Origin: Vicia villosa
Taxonomy: Eukaryota; Streptophyta; Magnoliopsida; Fabales; Fabaceae
Reading direction: 5' to 3'
NCBI RefSeq assembly: GCF_029867415.1
Contig: NC_081184.1
Coordinates: 71,794,116-71,858,115 of the forward strand
DNA: 64,000 nt
Made by a program: the position numbers and the translations under genes. Below, piece by piece: positions 23,051 through 33,421 of the stretch. The notes below the pieces were generated by a model. The model was not told the DNA's origin and did no database searches. It saw only the letters and a program-made list of their open reading frames with translations. How positions within the stretch are numbered: the first letter of the stretch is position 1; each line of letters begins with the position of its first letter.

Positions 23051-23788
23051 TTCTACCAACATCACTTCATGCTAGGTTTGTATCAGAACATTGTTGAATG
23101 TACCAGAGCATCATCTGAGCATCTCTACATCCTGAAATGTTACAGAACAAAAAACTAAACGACAAAAGTCAGCATGAACGAGTCAGAACATAAAATGTAT
23201 ATTAGAACACATTATATGTATCAGAGCCATATAGGCTAAAATAATGTATCAGAGCAAATAGAATTTTGTTAGATCAAATAAACAAATATGGATCAAATTC
23301 TATTTTCAGTGCTTCTGATTCCTGAAGCTTGATAGCATTCAGCTTGCTTCAGTTTCCATGAGTTTATTCTTTTTACAGAATAACACTTCTTATGGTTTTG
23401 CTTCTTGTGTTTGCTTTGAAGATTCTCTTCACTCCTTTATGCCTGCAAAACACTTAAACTATATAGAACTAACAAGTTCTTGTTAGTAAATGTGTGGGAG
23501 CTTTTACCCAGCAACTGATAGATTAATCAAATCATTTATCATTTATCTTCTCCCCCTTTTTTGTCATAACATCAAAAAGAATATTTTAAAAGATTCAGAT
23601 GTAGAACGACAAATAAAAACACTGGAATGAAAAAGCAAATAAACTTTTCATTGATAATCAAAAGATATTACAAAGGTTCCTATGTTTAACAAGCAGATGC
23701 AACAAGGAAAGAAAACTCCTAAGACCAAAACCTAAGACCCTAGCTAAGACAGAATCTGTGCCAGCATGCCATGAAGAAGTGAAGCGCA
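23051..23788. other. Sirevirus 3' untranslated region
   Basis: Non-coding sequence between the tandem repeat and the envelope-like remnant, rich in TCAGAAC/TTCTGAT words that recur across the element. A further polypurine tract lies at about 23549. Confidence 0.6.
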
Positions 23789-24184
23789 TCATTGACTGCT
23801 TCTTGGGCTTCCAGGCGAGGGGTCAGGGAGACTTGGTTCTGATGCAGATCTTCCACAATCTTTATCAGAGACGACATTCTCAGCAGGTGAGGAGGAAGAG
23901 ACTTCTTTGGAATGGGTTGAGGGAGAGGAAAGGTTAGATGAGGAGGAAGTGGAGTCTAGAAGGAAACAAGATGAGGAAGAAGATGGAGATGATGGAGGGC
24001 TTTCACCAGGAGGTTGAAACACACGTCTGGAATAGTTTCCAGATAACATTGCTTCGAATGGATTCACCTTGAGGGGATCATAGGTGATTTTTATCTTTTT
24101 GGGTTTGGAAGGAGATGTTTCAACGGCTTTTCTTTTGTTGTTTTGATCTTTTCCATGGTTTCCTGGGCTTGATGAAGGGTTCAT
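23789..24184 (-). pseudogene. Envelope-like ORF, N-terminal remnant
   Basis: The 131-residue frame begins MNPSSSPGNHGKDQNNKRK and has a basic segment KPKKIKI, then long serine/proline runs. Its place, between the pol gene and the 3' LTR, matches the start of the extra envelope-like frame of Sireviruses. The second Sirevirus in the window keeps about 2.6 kb there. The body of that protein is missing here. No membrane segment or signal peptide is evident. It may instead be a fortuitous open frame; the position is the main support. Confidence 0.55.
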
Positions 24185-24633
24185 GATGGATTATCAGATA
24201 ATGAACAACTAGGGTTTAATATGAATGCAGGAGGAATAGAGAGGGAAAACAAAGATAGAGTGAAATAGAGAAAGTATACGAGAGAAAAGGGAAGCATTTG
24301 AAGAGTATAAAAAGAAAACTGAAAGAGAGAAAATGATGAAAAGCATTTAATGTTACGTGACGTGAGGAGAGATAATAATGACAAACGACGTGATTGGCAC
24401 AGTTACCTATGGTCGGCGTCCCTTCAACTGCACGCGCGCTTATCCATGAATAGTAACGACAGGTTTACCATCCCGAGATAAAACGTTACAGCTGTTTTGC
24501 TTTAACAGAGATTCTGAATCAACTTAGATAATGAAACGTTAGTAATAACCGAATCATAATTTCTAAGAGAATTCAATCAGAACTTCTGATAAAAAAAATT
24601 TCATTTCAGAAGATACTCATGCATAAGAACTTC

Positions 24634-26412
24634 TCATCTTCTCATTCTGAGCTTGTTTCTGAAGACCCATTTTGTACCGATTATATTGAATCCATCTGGT
24701 CTAGGAACAAGATCCCAAACATCATTCCTTGTAAACTGATTCAGTTCTTCTTGCATAGCAATTATCCAGTCTGGATCTTCTAGAGCATGATCAACAGAAG
24801 TTGGCTCGATCAAAGATACAAGACCTAATTGACAGTCTGCATTATTCTTAAGGAATGCTCTTGTTCTGATTGGATCATCCTTCTTTCCAAGAATGACATC
24901 TTCTGAATGATCAGAAATGAGTCTGGATGATCTTCTGACAGGTGGTTCTTCAGAAATGTTCAGATTCTCCAGAGAAGCTGATACTTGTTCTTCCGATTCT
25001 TTGCTTCTGAGAAGCTCTGCTTCTGATGCGTTGCTTCTTGGCTCAACAACTTCTGATATGTCAATATCATAATCTGCAAAATTATCAAACTGCTTTGGTT
25101 TTTCAGAACCAAGCTTATCATCAAACCTGATATTGATTGATTCTTCTACAACCAATGTTTCAGTATTGTATACTCTGAAGCCTTTTGAGCGTTCAGAATA
25201 TCCAAGAAGGAAACATTTTTGTGCTTTGGAATCAAACTTACCAAGATGATCTTTAGTGTTCAGAATAAAGCATACACATCCAAAAGGATGGAAATATGAA
25301 ATGTTAGGCTTTCTATTCTTCCACAATTCATAAGGAGTCTTATTTAGAATAGGTCTGATAGAGATTCTATTCTGAATATAGCACGCAGTGTTTATTGCTT
25401 CTGCCCAGAAATGTTTAGCCATATTGGTTTCATTGATCATGGTTCTGGCCATTTCTTGCAGAGTCCTATTCTTTCGTTCTACAACTCCATTTTGCTGAGG
25501 AGTTCTAGGACAAGAGAAATCATGGGCAATACCATTTTCTTTGAAGAATTCTTCAAAGAATCTGTTCTCAAATTCACCACCATGATCACTTCTGACCTTT
25601 ATGATTTTACACTCTTTTTCAGATTGAATCTGAATGCAGAAATCAAAGAACACTGAATGAGACTCATCCTTGTGTTTCAAGAATTTTACCCATGTCCAGC
25701 GGCTATAATCATCTACGATGACTAATCCATATTTCTTTCCTCTGACAGATGCTGTTTTGACTGGGCCAAACAGATCAATATGCAAGAGTTCTAATGGCCT
25801 TGAGGTAGAAATAACATTCTTGGACTTGAATGCAGGTTTGGAGAACTTGCCCTTCTGACATGCTTCACAGAGAGCATCTGATTTGAATTTCAGATTAGGG
25901 AGTCCTCTGACAAGATTCAGTTTGTTAATCTGAGAAATCTTTCTCAAACTAGCATGACCTAATCTTCTGTGCCAGACCCACTGCTCATCAGAAACAGACA
26001 TAAGACAAGTCACCTTCTGACTCATAAGATCTTGCAGATCTGTCTTATAAATGTTGTTCTTCCTCTTGCCTGTAAATAGGATTGAGCCATCCTTCTGATT
26101 TACAGCCTTGCAAGACTTTTGATTAAAGATTATATCATAACCATTGTCACTCAATTGACTGATAGATAAGAGGTTATGTGTTAATCCTTCTACAAGAAGT
26201 ACATTAGAAATGGAAGGAGAGTTACCAGACTTTATAGTTCCAGAGCCAATTATCTTGCCCTTCTGATCTCCTCCGAACTTGACTTCTCCTCCAGACTTAA
26301 GCACCAGGTCTTGGAACATAGACCTTCTTCCTGTCATGTGTCGCGAGCATCCAGAGTCCAGGTACCATGACATGTTGTGCTTTGTCCTTTTTGCAGTCAA
26401 GGATATCTGCAA
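24634..26412 (-). pseudogene. Sirevirus protease-integrase, pol truncated before RT palm
   Basis: This frame of 592 residues opens with the protease signature WYLDSGCSRHMTG (residues 16-28). The pre-integrase zinc finger HRRLGHASLRKI follows, with a CEACQKGK cysteine pair. The integrase core has HIDLFGPV, SDHGGEFEN and the glutamate of GVVERKNRT. The linker carries the usual PYELWKNRKPNISYFHPFGC. The frame reaches the very start of the reverse transcriptase (GTKWVFRNKL) and then breaks; the palm and RNase H present at 54062-57290 in the second Sirevirus are missing. It overlaps gag by 116 bases in the +1 frame. Confidence 0.9.
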
Positions 26413-28216
26413 TAGGAATAATCTTATCCTTAGGTACCCACATTCTCTTGGGTCCTTTCTTGTTAGATTTTCTCAAGTTCTGATTGAACTTGGGTTTAAC
26501 ATTGTAAGCAATAGAAGGAACAGCATGATAATTCTTAATGTGAGTTTCATGATATTTCCTAGGTTGTGTCACATGCTTTTTAGTGTGTGTAATGTGAAAA
26601 CTTTGAGCATGTGAAGTGTGCCTAATATCATGGGAGTGGCCATACTTGAACTGATCATACAATGGCTTGTATGTGAGTTTCATTTCATCAACAGGTTCAA
26701 GTTTGTATGGGGTTTCACCCTCAAAACCAATGCCAACTCTTTTGTTTCCAGACACAGCATATATCATAGAAGCTAGCTGACTTCTGCCAATACTTCTAGA
26801 TAGGAACTTCCTGAAGCTTAAATCATATTCTTTCAGAATATGGTTTAGACTGGGAGTGGATTTTTCTGAATCAGACGGAGATCCAACATCATTGGATAAT
26901 TTTAAAAGTTTTTCTTTTAATTCAGAATTTTCCAACTCAAGCTTCTTTGTTTCAAATTCAAATAGCTTTTTCAGCTTTTTGAATTTGAGACTCATCTGAG
27001 ACTTGAGTTCCAGAAGTTCAGTTAGACCGGAAACTAACTCATCTCTAGTAAGTTCAGAAAATACCTCTTCAGAATCTGATTCTGATGTAGATTCTGATTC
27101 ATCATCTTCTGTCGCCATCAGCGCACAGTTAGCTTGCTCATCTTCAGAGTCTGAATCATCTTCTGACTCATCCCACGTTGCCATGAGACCTTTCTTCTTA
27201 TGAAACTTCTTCTTGGGATTCTCCTTCTGAAGTTTTGGACATTCATTCCTGAAGTGTCCAGGCTCATTGCATTCATAGCACATGACCTTCTTCTTTTCAA
27301 ATCTTCTGTCATCAGAAGATTCTCCACGTTCAAACTTCTTTGAACTTCTGAAGCCTCTGAACTTCCTTTGCTTGGTCTTCCAGAGTTGATTTAGTCTTCT
27401 GGAGATCAAGGACAGTTCATCTTCTTCTTCAGATTCTGATTCTTCAGGATCTTCTTCTCTAGCCTGAAAAGCGTTAGTGCATTTCTTGATATTTGATTTT
27501 AATGCAATAGACTTACCTTTCTTTTGAGGCTCATTTGCGTCCAGCTCTATTTCATGACTCCTCAAGGCACTGATAAGCTCTTCCAGAGAAACTTCATTCA
27601 GATTCTTTGCAATCTTGAATGCAGTCACCATAGGACCCCATCTTCTGGGTAAGCTTCTGATGATCTTCTTTACGTGATCAGCCTTGGTGTATCCCTTGTC
27701 AAGAACTCTCAATCCAGCAGTAAGAGTTTGAAATCTTGAAAACATCTTTTCAATGTCTTCATCATCCTCCATCTTGAAGGCTTCATACTTCTGGATTAAG
27801 GCTAGAGCTTTAGTCTCCTTGACTTGAGCATTTCCTTCATGAGTCATTTTCAAGGACTCATATATGTCATAGGCCGTTTCCCTGTTAGATATCTTCTCAT
27901 ACTCAGCATGAGAGATAGCATTCAGCAAAACAGTTCTGCATTTATGATGATTCCTGAAAAGCTTCTTCTGATCATCATTCATTTCTTGCCTTGACAGCCT
28001 TACGCCTCTGGCATTTACTGGATGTTTGTAACCATCCATCAGAAGATCCCATAGATCACCATCTAGACCAAGAAAGTAACTTTCCAGTTTATCTTTCCAG
28101 TATTCAAAGTTTTCACCATCAAATACCGGCGGTCTAGTATAACCATTGTTACCATTGTATTGCTCAGCAGAGCCAGATGTAGATGCAGGTGTAGACTTTT
28201 CACTTTCATCAACCAT
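26297..28216 (-). CDS. gag: Sirevirus Gag
   Basis: This intact 639-residue frame starts 72 bases beyond the primer-binding site. The N-terminal domain has RPPVFDGENFEYWKDKLESY, the copia gag signature, followed by the helical gag region to about residue 240. An acidic stretch (EDPEESESEEEDE) follows. A single CCHC knuckle, CYECNEPGHFRNECP, lies near residue 315, then more acidic low-complexity sequence and a leucine-rich segment around residues 385-445 that may form a coiled coil. The C-terminus overlaps the protease in another frame. Gag forms the virus-like particle and binds element RNA. The absence of stops suits the very young age. Confidence 0.9.
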   Translation of the reverse strand: MVDESEKSTPASTSGSAEQYNGNNGYTRPPVFDGENFEYWKDKLESYFLGLDGDLWDLLMDGYKHPVNARGVRLSRQEMNDDQKKLFRNHHKCRTVLLNAISHAEYEKISNRETAYDIYESLKMTHEGNAQVKETKALALIQKYEAFKMEDDEDIEKMFSRFQTLTAGLRVLDKGYTKADHVKKIIRSLPRRWGPMVTAFKIAKNLNEVSLEELISALRSHEIELDANEPQKKGKSIALKSNIKKCTNAFQAREEDPEESESEEEDELSLISRRLNQLWKTKQRKFRGFRSSKKFERGESSDDRRFEKKKVMCYECNEPGHFRNECPKLQKENPKKKFHKKKGLMATWDESEDDSDSEDEQANCALMATEDDESESTSESDSEEVFSELTRDELVSGLTELLELKSQMSLKFKKLKKLFEFETKKLELENSELKEKLLKLSNDVGSPSDSEKSTPSLNHILKEYDLSFRKFLSRSIGRSQLASMIYAVSGNKRVGIGFEGETPYKLEPVDEMKLTYKPLYDQFKYGHSHDIRHTSHAQSFHITHTKKHVTQPRKYHETHIKNYHAVPSIAYNVKPKFNQNLRKSNKKGPKRMWVPKDKIIPIADILDCKKDKAQHVMVPGLWMLATHDRKKVYVPRPGA

Positions 28217-28288
28217 CTTTTACTGAAGCGTTTTTCTCTTCCTGAATCTTTTCTAAACACTGTTAAGTGCTTGCACCTTAGAACCGGC

Positions 28289-28300
28289 GCTCTGATGCCA
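28289..28300 (-). other. Sirevirus primer-binding site
   Basis: On the minus strand, TGGCATCAGAGC lies two bases inside the 5' LTR. It is one base off the canonical initiator-methionine tRNA site TGGTATCAGAGC. Confidence 0.88.
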
Positions 28301-28302
28301 AT

Positions 28303-29513
28303 TGAAGGATAGAAAAACACTTAGAAAGGGGGGGTTTGAATAAGTGTGACTTTAAAAACTTGAACGGTAAAAATAAATTGCACAGTTATTTTTATCCTGG
28401 TTCGTTGTTAACTAAACTACTCCAGTCCACCCCCGCAGAGATGATTTACCTCAACTGAGGATTTAATCCACTAATCGCACGGATTACAATGGTTTTCCAC
28501 TTAGTCAGCAACTAAGTCTTCTAGAGTCTTCTGATCACACACTGATCACTCCAGGAACAACTGCTTAGATACCCTCTAAGACTTTTCTAGAGTCTACTGA
28601 TCCACACGATCACTCTAGTTACAACTGCTTAGTTCACTCCTAAGACTTTCCTAGAGTATTCTGATCCACACGATCACTCTAGTTCCTTACAACTTAATGT
28701 AATCAATTCTAAGAGTATTACAATTGCTTCTTAAAAGCGATAATCACAAACTGTGATATTTCTCTTAATCGTTTAAGCTTAATCTCACTAAAATATTACA
28801 GCAGCAATGTAGTGAGCTTTGATGAAGATGAAGATTCTGAGTTTTGATTTGAACAGCGTTTCAGCAAGTTAATTTGAGGTTGTTTTCATTCAGAGTCGTT
28901 AACCTTGCTTCTCATCAGAACTTCATATTTATAGGCGTTGGAGAAGATGACCGTTGAACGCATTTAATGCTTTGCGTGTTCCGTACAGCATCGCATTTAA
29001 TGTTTATACGCTTTTGTCAACTACCTCGAGCCTTGTTCACGCTGTGTCTACTGACGTAGCCTTTAATAGCTTTTAACGTTCCTTTTGTCAGTCAGCGTAG
29101 CTTGCCACTTGTACTTCCTTCTGATTCTGATGTTTGTGAATACAACGTTTGAATATCATCAGAGTCAAACAGCTTGGTGCAAAGCATCTTCTGATCTTCT
29201 GACCTTGAAGTGCTTCTGAGCGTGATACCATCAGAACTTCAGTGCTTCTGATCTCTTGTTCTTCTGATGCTTCCATAGACCCATGTTCTGATTCTGCTTC
29301 GACCATCTTCTGATGTCTTGCCAGACCATGTTCTGATGTTGCATGCTGAACCCTTGAGACAAAGCTTCTGAGCGCTGAATTATGCGTACTCTTTATATAT
29401 TTCCTGAAAAGGAAATTGCATTGGATTAGAGTACCATATTATCTTAAGCAAAATTCATATTATTGTTATCATCAAAACTAAGATAATTGATCAGAACAAA
29501 TCTTGTTCTAACA
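28303..29513 (-). repeat. Sirevirus 5' LTR
   Basis: This has the same 1211-bp sequence as 21265-22475 apart from one base. It carries the promoter for the element, including TATAAATAT on the minus strand (28933-28925). Confidence 0.95.
28925..28933 (-). promoter_or_regulatory. Likely LTR TATA box
   Basis: TATAAATAT lies about 620 bases upstream of the LTR/leader junction in the transcribed direction, in the only strong TATA context I noticed in this LTR. The transcription start cannot be fixed from the sequence. Confidence 0.5.
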
Positions 29514-31140
29514 AGACCAACATCAGAGTCGCGGTGGTTATCCCTCATATCATAAGGTTAAACGATGAGGATACCACAATGGTAATTCTTCATCTACCAA
29601 GAATTCAGGCAGTCACAATCACTTCAAACAAAGCAGAGGTAGTGCGGGATCACACGACTTGTCAAAAAAAAAAAGAAAGAAAAAAAAAGGAAAAAAGAGA
29701 AAGAAAAAAAGAAAGAAAGGAAAAAAAGAAAGAAAAAAAAGAAAAAAAAAGAGAAAGAAAAAAAGAAAAAAGAGGAAATAATAATGAAATTGTTAATCAA
29801 GGATAAAATCGTGTGATGTTAAATCAGGGGATCAAGAAAGGTGAAGTGATTGCCGTGTCCAGAATACTTCATTGACTCCTCAATCATTTCTAGACTCCTC
29901 TTGAAAGATGAATGCTCGTGTCAAGTTAACTGAACTTAGAAATGGAGAACATCACGAAGTGGGGTGGGCACCAAATAATTTGAGCCTAAAAATCTTTTTT
30001 TCTCAAACCATGAACTTGGCCACGTTACAACCCTTGAAAGTCCTAATTGAAGCAGGGTTAATTCAAAAGCATAATGTACATGAGAATACGGTAAGCTGAC
30101 TCCTAGGAGATCCGTTAAATGCTTGAGTTGGTATCACACCATCTTTTCTTTCATAAAAAAATCGATGTTACGACATCCTTTCATAAAGTTTCTTTAAACT
30201 TCGAGACAAACATGAACTTTGCATTAGAATTATCTTTCTCATAATAAACATTCTTTGCATATGAACAAGTGCTTAACATCAGGAAAGTTTCCACAATGAA
30301 CTTCAGATGAAAAGTTTTATCCTCCTGAAGGACAGGTTGTCTTCCGAACTCCATTGAGCAGAGGCAACAATATTTCAAAGTCCGATCACCCTCAGGGGCA
30401 CAAAAGTGTTTGATTACTCTAACAAGCAAGTTTTCACTTAATCTGAGGCAATCAGGTCAAGATTCGAAGAATCTCTCAAAATGTTGAGTAATCAGGGGCA
30501 TTCACCCAAGCACAGTCGAAGCTACTTCCAATACAGGTCAATCAGGGGCACGGTTTCAAAGTTCATGATACTGGGGCTAGTCAGTTTGATATGAACAAAT
30601 ATCAGAAGGGTCCTTACAAGACGAATTTCTTCAAAGTCCTTATAGGCTGGGGCAAGACACTATGCAGTGGCATTCTTTCCTCATCAGGAGGTGTTCAGTT
30701 TTAAGTTCAAGCGCGAGCTAAACTACTTGTAAATTCAAAGACCATTGAGGAATCAGGGCGTCATCCTCAACATTGAGCGGAGACTGAAAGTCCATTACCT
30801 GTTGGCATCCTCACAATCAATATGGATATGCAGAACACTATGAAAGCCAATGCCTGTTTGGTCCCTTTGGAGTCAACACTTGCTTGACCCTTTAAGCCCG
30901 ATTCCTGGTGGCACTCTCTCGGAAAATCAATGCTTATTTGATGCTCCGGCCGATACTCGTTTTGTGCTATAATCATTGCTTGCCTATCAACCCATTAAAT
31001 CCATGGCTTGTTTGGAAAGTTTCAAGCTCAGATGTCTGACAATCTGTTTGCTCTTGCATTTTCCTATTGTGGTTGAGCATCACCATCTTCTGCCTTATGA
31101 GGAAACCTCGTGAAGATTTCATGCTATATCTTGGGGCATT
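29514..31140. other. Internal region of Tat/Ogre-type element after nested insertion
   Basis: The GGTTATCCCTC repeat of 21125-21264 resumes at about 29530. A pure purine tract follows (29664-29779). From about 30300 to 30660 the phrase AATCAGGGGCA recurs at uneven spacing. No coding region is seen. Confidence 0.5.
29664..29779 (+). repeat. Homopurine tract of about 116 bases
   Basis: Only A and G occur on the plus strand, as A-rich runs broken by single or double G. The lysine-rich open frame that crosses it is a by-product of this composition. Confidence 0.9.
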
Positions 31141-32050
31141 TTGATCTGTTTATCTCGCAGGTACATCCTTTTGAGCACACCATGTCAGCGTAGTGGCGGA
31201 TCTAGCCAAATGGGAGATTCTCATTCCCCAGCTGAGTACATTCAGACGAGGCTTTCTCTGGTTCCAAGATTTTCATCCCCTCAGCAAAGCACATGTCAAC
31301 GAGATCTCCGTGCTTCAGAAGCCTTATCCCCTGGTGGAATACTCCCCAGTTGAATCATGATGAATGGTATTTGATTCCCCAACAAGCTCTTAATGAGGTT
31401 CCTTGCCCGAGTTCCTCACTTTCCCCAGTAGAGTGTTTCTCTCCCCAACAGATTGACCTGTTTTCCCCAGGAGAGTCATCTTATTCCCCAGTGGAGTGAT
31501 CTTAACAAAGGTTCTTATGCTAAGTTCCTTATCCCCAGTGGATTTCTTATCTTCTCAGTGGATCACTATGCAGAAGTATTCATCTTCCCCACTGAGTCTT
31601 TCCTCAGCAGAGATTCACATGCATCCTCAGCAAAATCTATTTCCGTCAAGAACTTCCCCAGTGGAATGCGTTCTACACAAGCAAGTTGGTCACTTCCCAT
31701 CAGAGTTGTTTCCATGACTTGCTCTTATCTCCACATCCCCAGTGTGTCGAGAATTTGCTTCTCCAGTGAAGTTTCCAGGGTATTCCCTAAGTAGTTAATT
31801 GGGATGTCCATATCCCCAAGCAGGATTTATTCCCCAAACAGAGCTCGCATCCAGATTTGATCGTCTCCAGCAGATTTCTGATCCATCTTTGCCAGCTCGT
31901 AGTTGTGACCCTTGGTCACTCGTCTTGTCCTCCCCGCAGAGTTCCATACTCTCTCCAGGACTTCTTCAGCAATTCAGTGCTCCTCCGTTGTATCCCTAAG
32001 CAACGTTCGAATCATGCATCATTCGCATTGCATTCTCTAAGCGTATAACG
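31141..32050 (+). repeat. Degenerate TCCCCAG-type repeat block
   Basis: The words TCCCCAG(T/C)(G/A)GAGT and close variants recur about twenty times at irregular spacing of 20-60 bases, densest at 31325-31780. It looks like a decayed short tandem array. Short open frames here are compositional. Confidence 0.6.
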
Positions 32051-32149
32051 TCTTCCTTCTTGGAAATGTTATTCCATACACATTCATACATGCATCATGC
32101 ATAAATCATATCGTATCTGTTTCTCTCTGCAGGAAAGTTATCCAGATTC

Positions 32150-33200
32150 AAATGTTCCCTAGAGAGCAATATTCGCCTAGTCATTACAGGCGCTTATCCT
32201 GATGTCTAAATCAGAAGAAGTTTGTTTTCCTATCTTGACATCGTCAGATCAGTTGAATGCATTCTTATTCCCGATGTCCCCAGATCGGTTGAAGATATCT
32301 GTTCCTATCCTAATATCCAGATTAGTTGAAGGAATCGCCTCCGGATCTCCCGAGATCTTCCGAAGGAGCTAGCCCACTGATGCCTCAGATCAGTCGGAGA
32401 TATCTCCTGATGATTTATTTCATCAGAAGAGGACTGTCTATTATTCCTGATATCGCCAGGTCAGTTGAAGACACTCCTATTCCCGATGTCCCCAGATCGG
32501 TTGAGGATATTTGTTCTTATCCTGGAACTCAGTTCAGTTGAAAGAACCGCCTCCGGATCTCTAAGATCTTCCGAAGGAGCAAGCCCTCTGATGCCCCAGA
32601 TCAGTCGGAAATATCCATTCACTGACGATTTAGTTCGTTCAGAAGAAGATATGTCTGCTCAGTCCTGATGTCCACAGATCAGTTGAAGACAATCTTGATT
32701 CCCGATGCCCCCAGATCGGTTGAGGAGGTCCATTTTCTTCCTGATGCCCCCAGATCAGTAGAAGGCACAATCCTGATGTTTCCGATCAGTTGAGGACTTC
32801 CACCCACCTGACGATTTAATTTCTTCGGAAGAAGACTTGCTTGCTCAGTCCTGATGCCCCCAGATCAGTTGAAAGCATTCTTTAAAATTCCCGATGCCCC
32901 CAGATCGGTTGAGGATATCCATTTTCTTCCTGATGCCCCTAGATCAGTAGAAGGCACAATCCTGATGGTTCCGATCAGTTGAGGATGTCCACCCACCTGA
33001 CGATTTATTTTCGCCAGAAGAAGACATGTCTGCTCAGTCCTGATGTCCCCAGATCAGTTGAAGACATTCTTATTTCCGATATTCAGATCGGCCAAAGACA
33101 TCTATTTTATTTTGATACACAGATCAATCGAAGATGTCGACCTTCTCATGGTGCCCAGACCAATTGAAGTTTTTCCCTCAGCAATGGGGTTTGCCTGTTC
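32150..33200 (+). repeat. Higher-order minisatellite in 3' leader of Tat/Ogre-type element
   Basis: Basic units of about 40-60 bp carry CCCCCAGATC(A/G)GTTGA(A/G)GA. They are organised into a larger period: the phrase ATTCCCGATG...CAGATCGG starts at about 32267, 32479, 32698, 32887 and 33072, spacings of 185-219 bp. The phrase GCTCAGTCCTGATG recurs at 32657, 32843 and 33032. The third to fifth large units are the most alike. The array lies within a few hundred bases of the polypurine tract, where Tat/Ogre elements are known to accumulate tandem repeats. Confidence 0.85.
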
Positions 33201-33410
33201 CTTCTTATCGCAAGTTGGAGCTACCTAATTATTCAGGTCAATTGAAGTTTTTTCTCCCTGCTTGCGGGGTGGTATATTCCTTCTTATTGCAAGATGGAAT
33301 CTTCTATTGATCAAGAGTGCAAATTTTCGAGTTCATTCTGGTATTCAATCTCCTTCCACCTCAACGGTTCGAAACTCTCGTTTCTCGCTCGTCAGGTTAA
33401 AGAAGTTTGA
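33201..33410. other. End of Tat/Ogre-type internal region
   Basis: A last degenerate repeat (CAATTGAAGTTTTT twice, CCTTCTTAT(C/T)GCAAG twice) fades into unique sequence before the polypurine tract. Confidence 0.45.
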
Positions 33411-33421
33411 ATAGGGGCAGC
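33410..33421 (+). other. Tat/Ogre-type polypurine tract
   Basis: The purine-rich AATAGGGGCAG directly precedes the 3' LTR and would prime plus-strand DNA synthesis. Confidence 0.65.

Larger units (their letters stand above)
21265..29513 (-). mobile_element. Ty1/copia Sirevirus, RT-deficient, very young
   Basis: This 8249-bp element lies on the minus strand with two 1211-bp LTRs, an initiator-methionine-type primer site, gag, protease and integrase, a remnant of the envelope-like frame and multiple polypurine tracts. It is flanked by the perfect duplication AGACC (21260-21264, 29514-29518). Reading the LTRs side by side I found one substitution (C at about 21332 against A at 28370), about 0.08%. 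The reverse transcriptase palm and RNase H are absent, so the copy is non-autonomous, yet it is the youngest insertion in the stack. Confidence 0.93.

Noticed and set aside
27003..27203. Serine-rich plus-strand open frame
   Set aside because: It is the antisense shadow of the acidic region of the Sirevirus gag.
29534..29806. Lysine-rich 90-residue open frame
   Set aside because: It is a translation of the homopurine tract and has no codon bias or domain.
32150..33200. Regularly spaced repeats resembling a CRISPR array
   Set aside because: Units vary in length and sequence, spacers are themselves repeats, no cas genes exist and the surroundings are plant retrotransposons.
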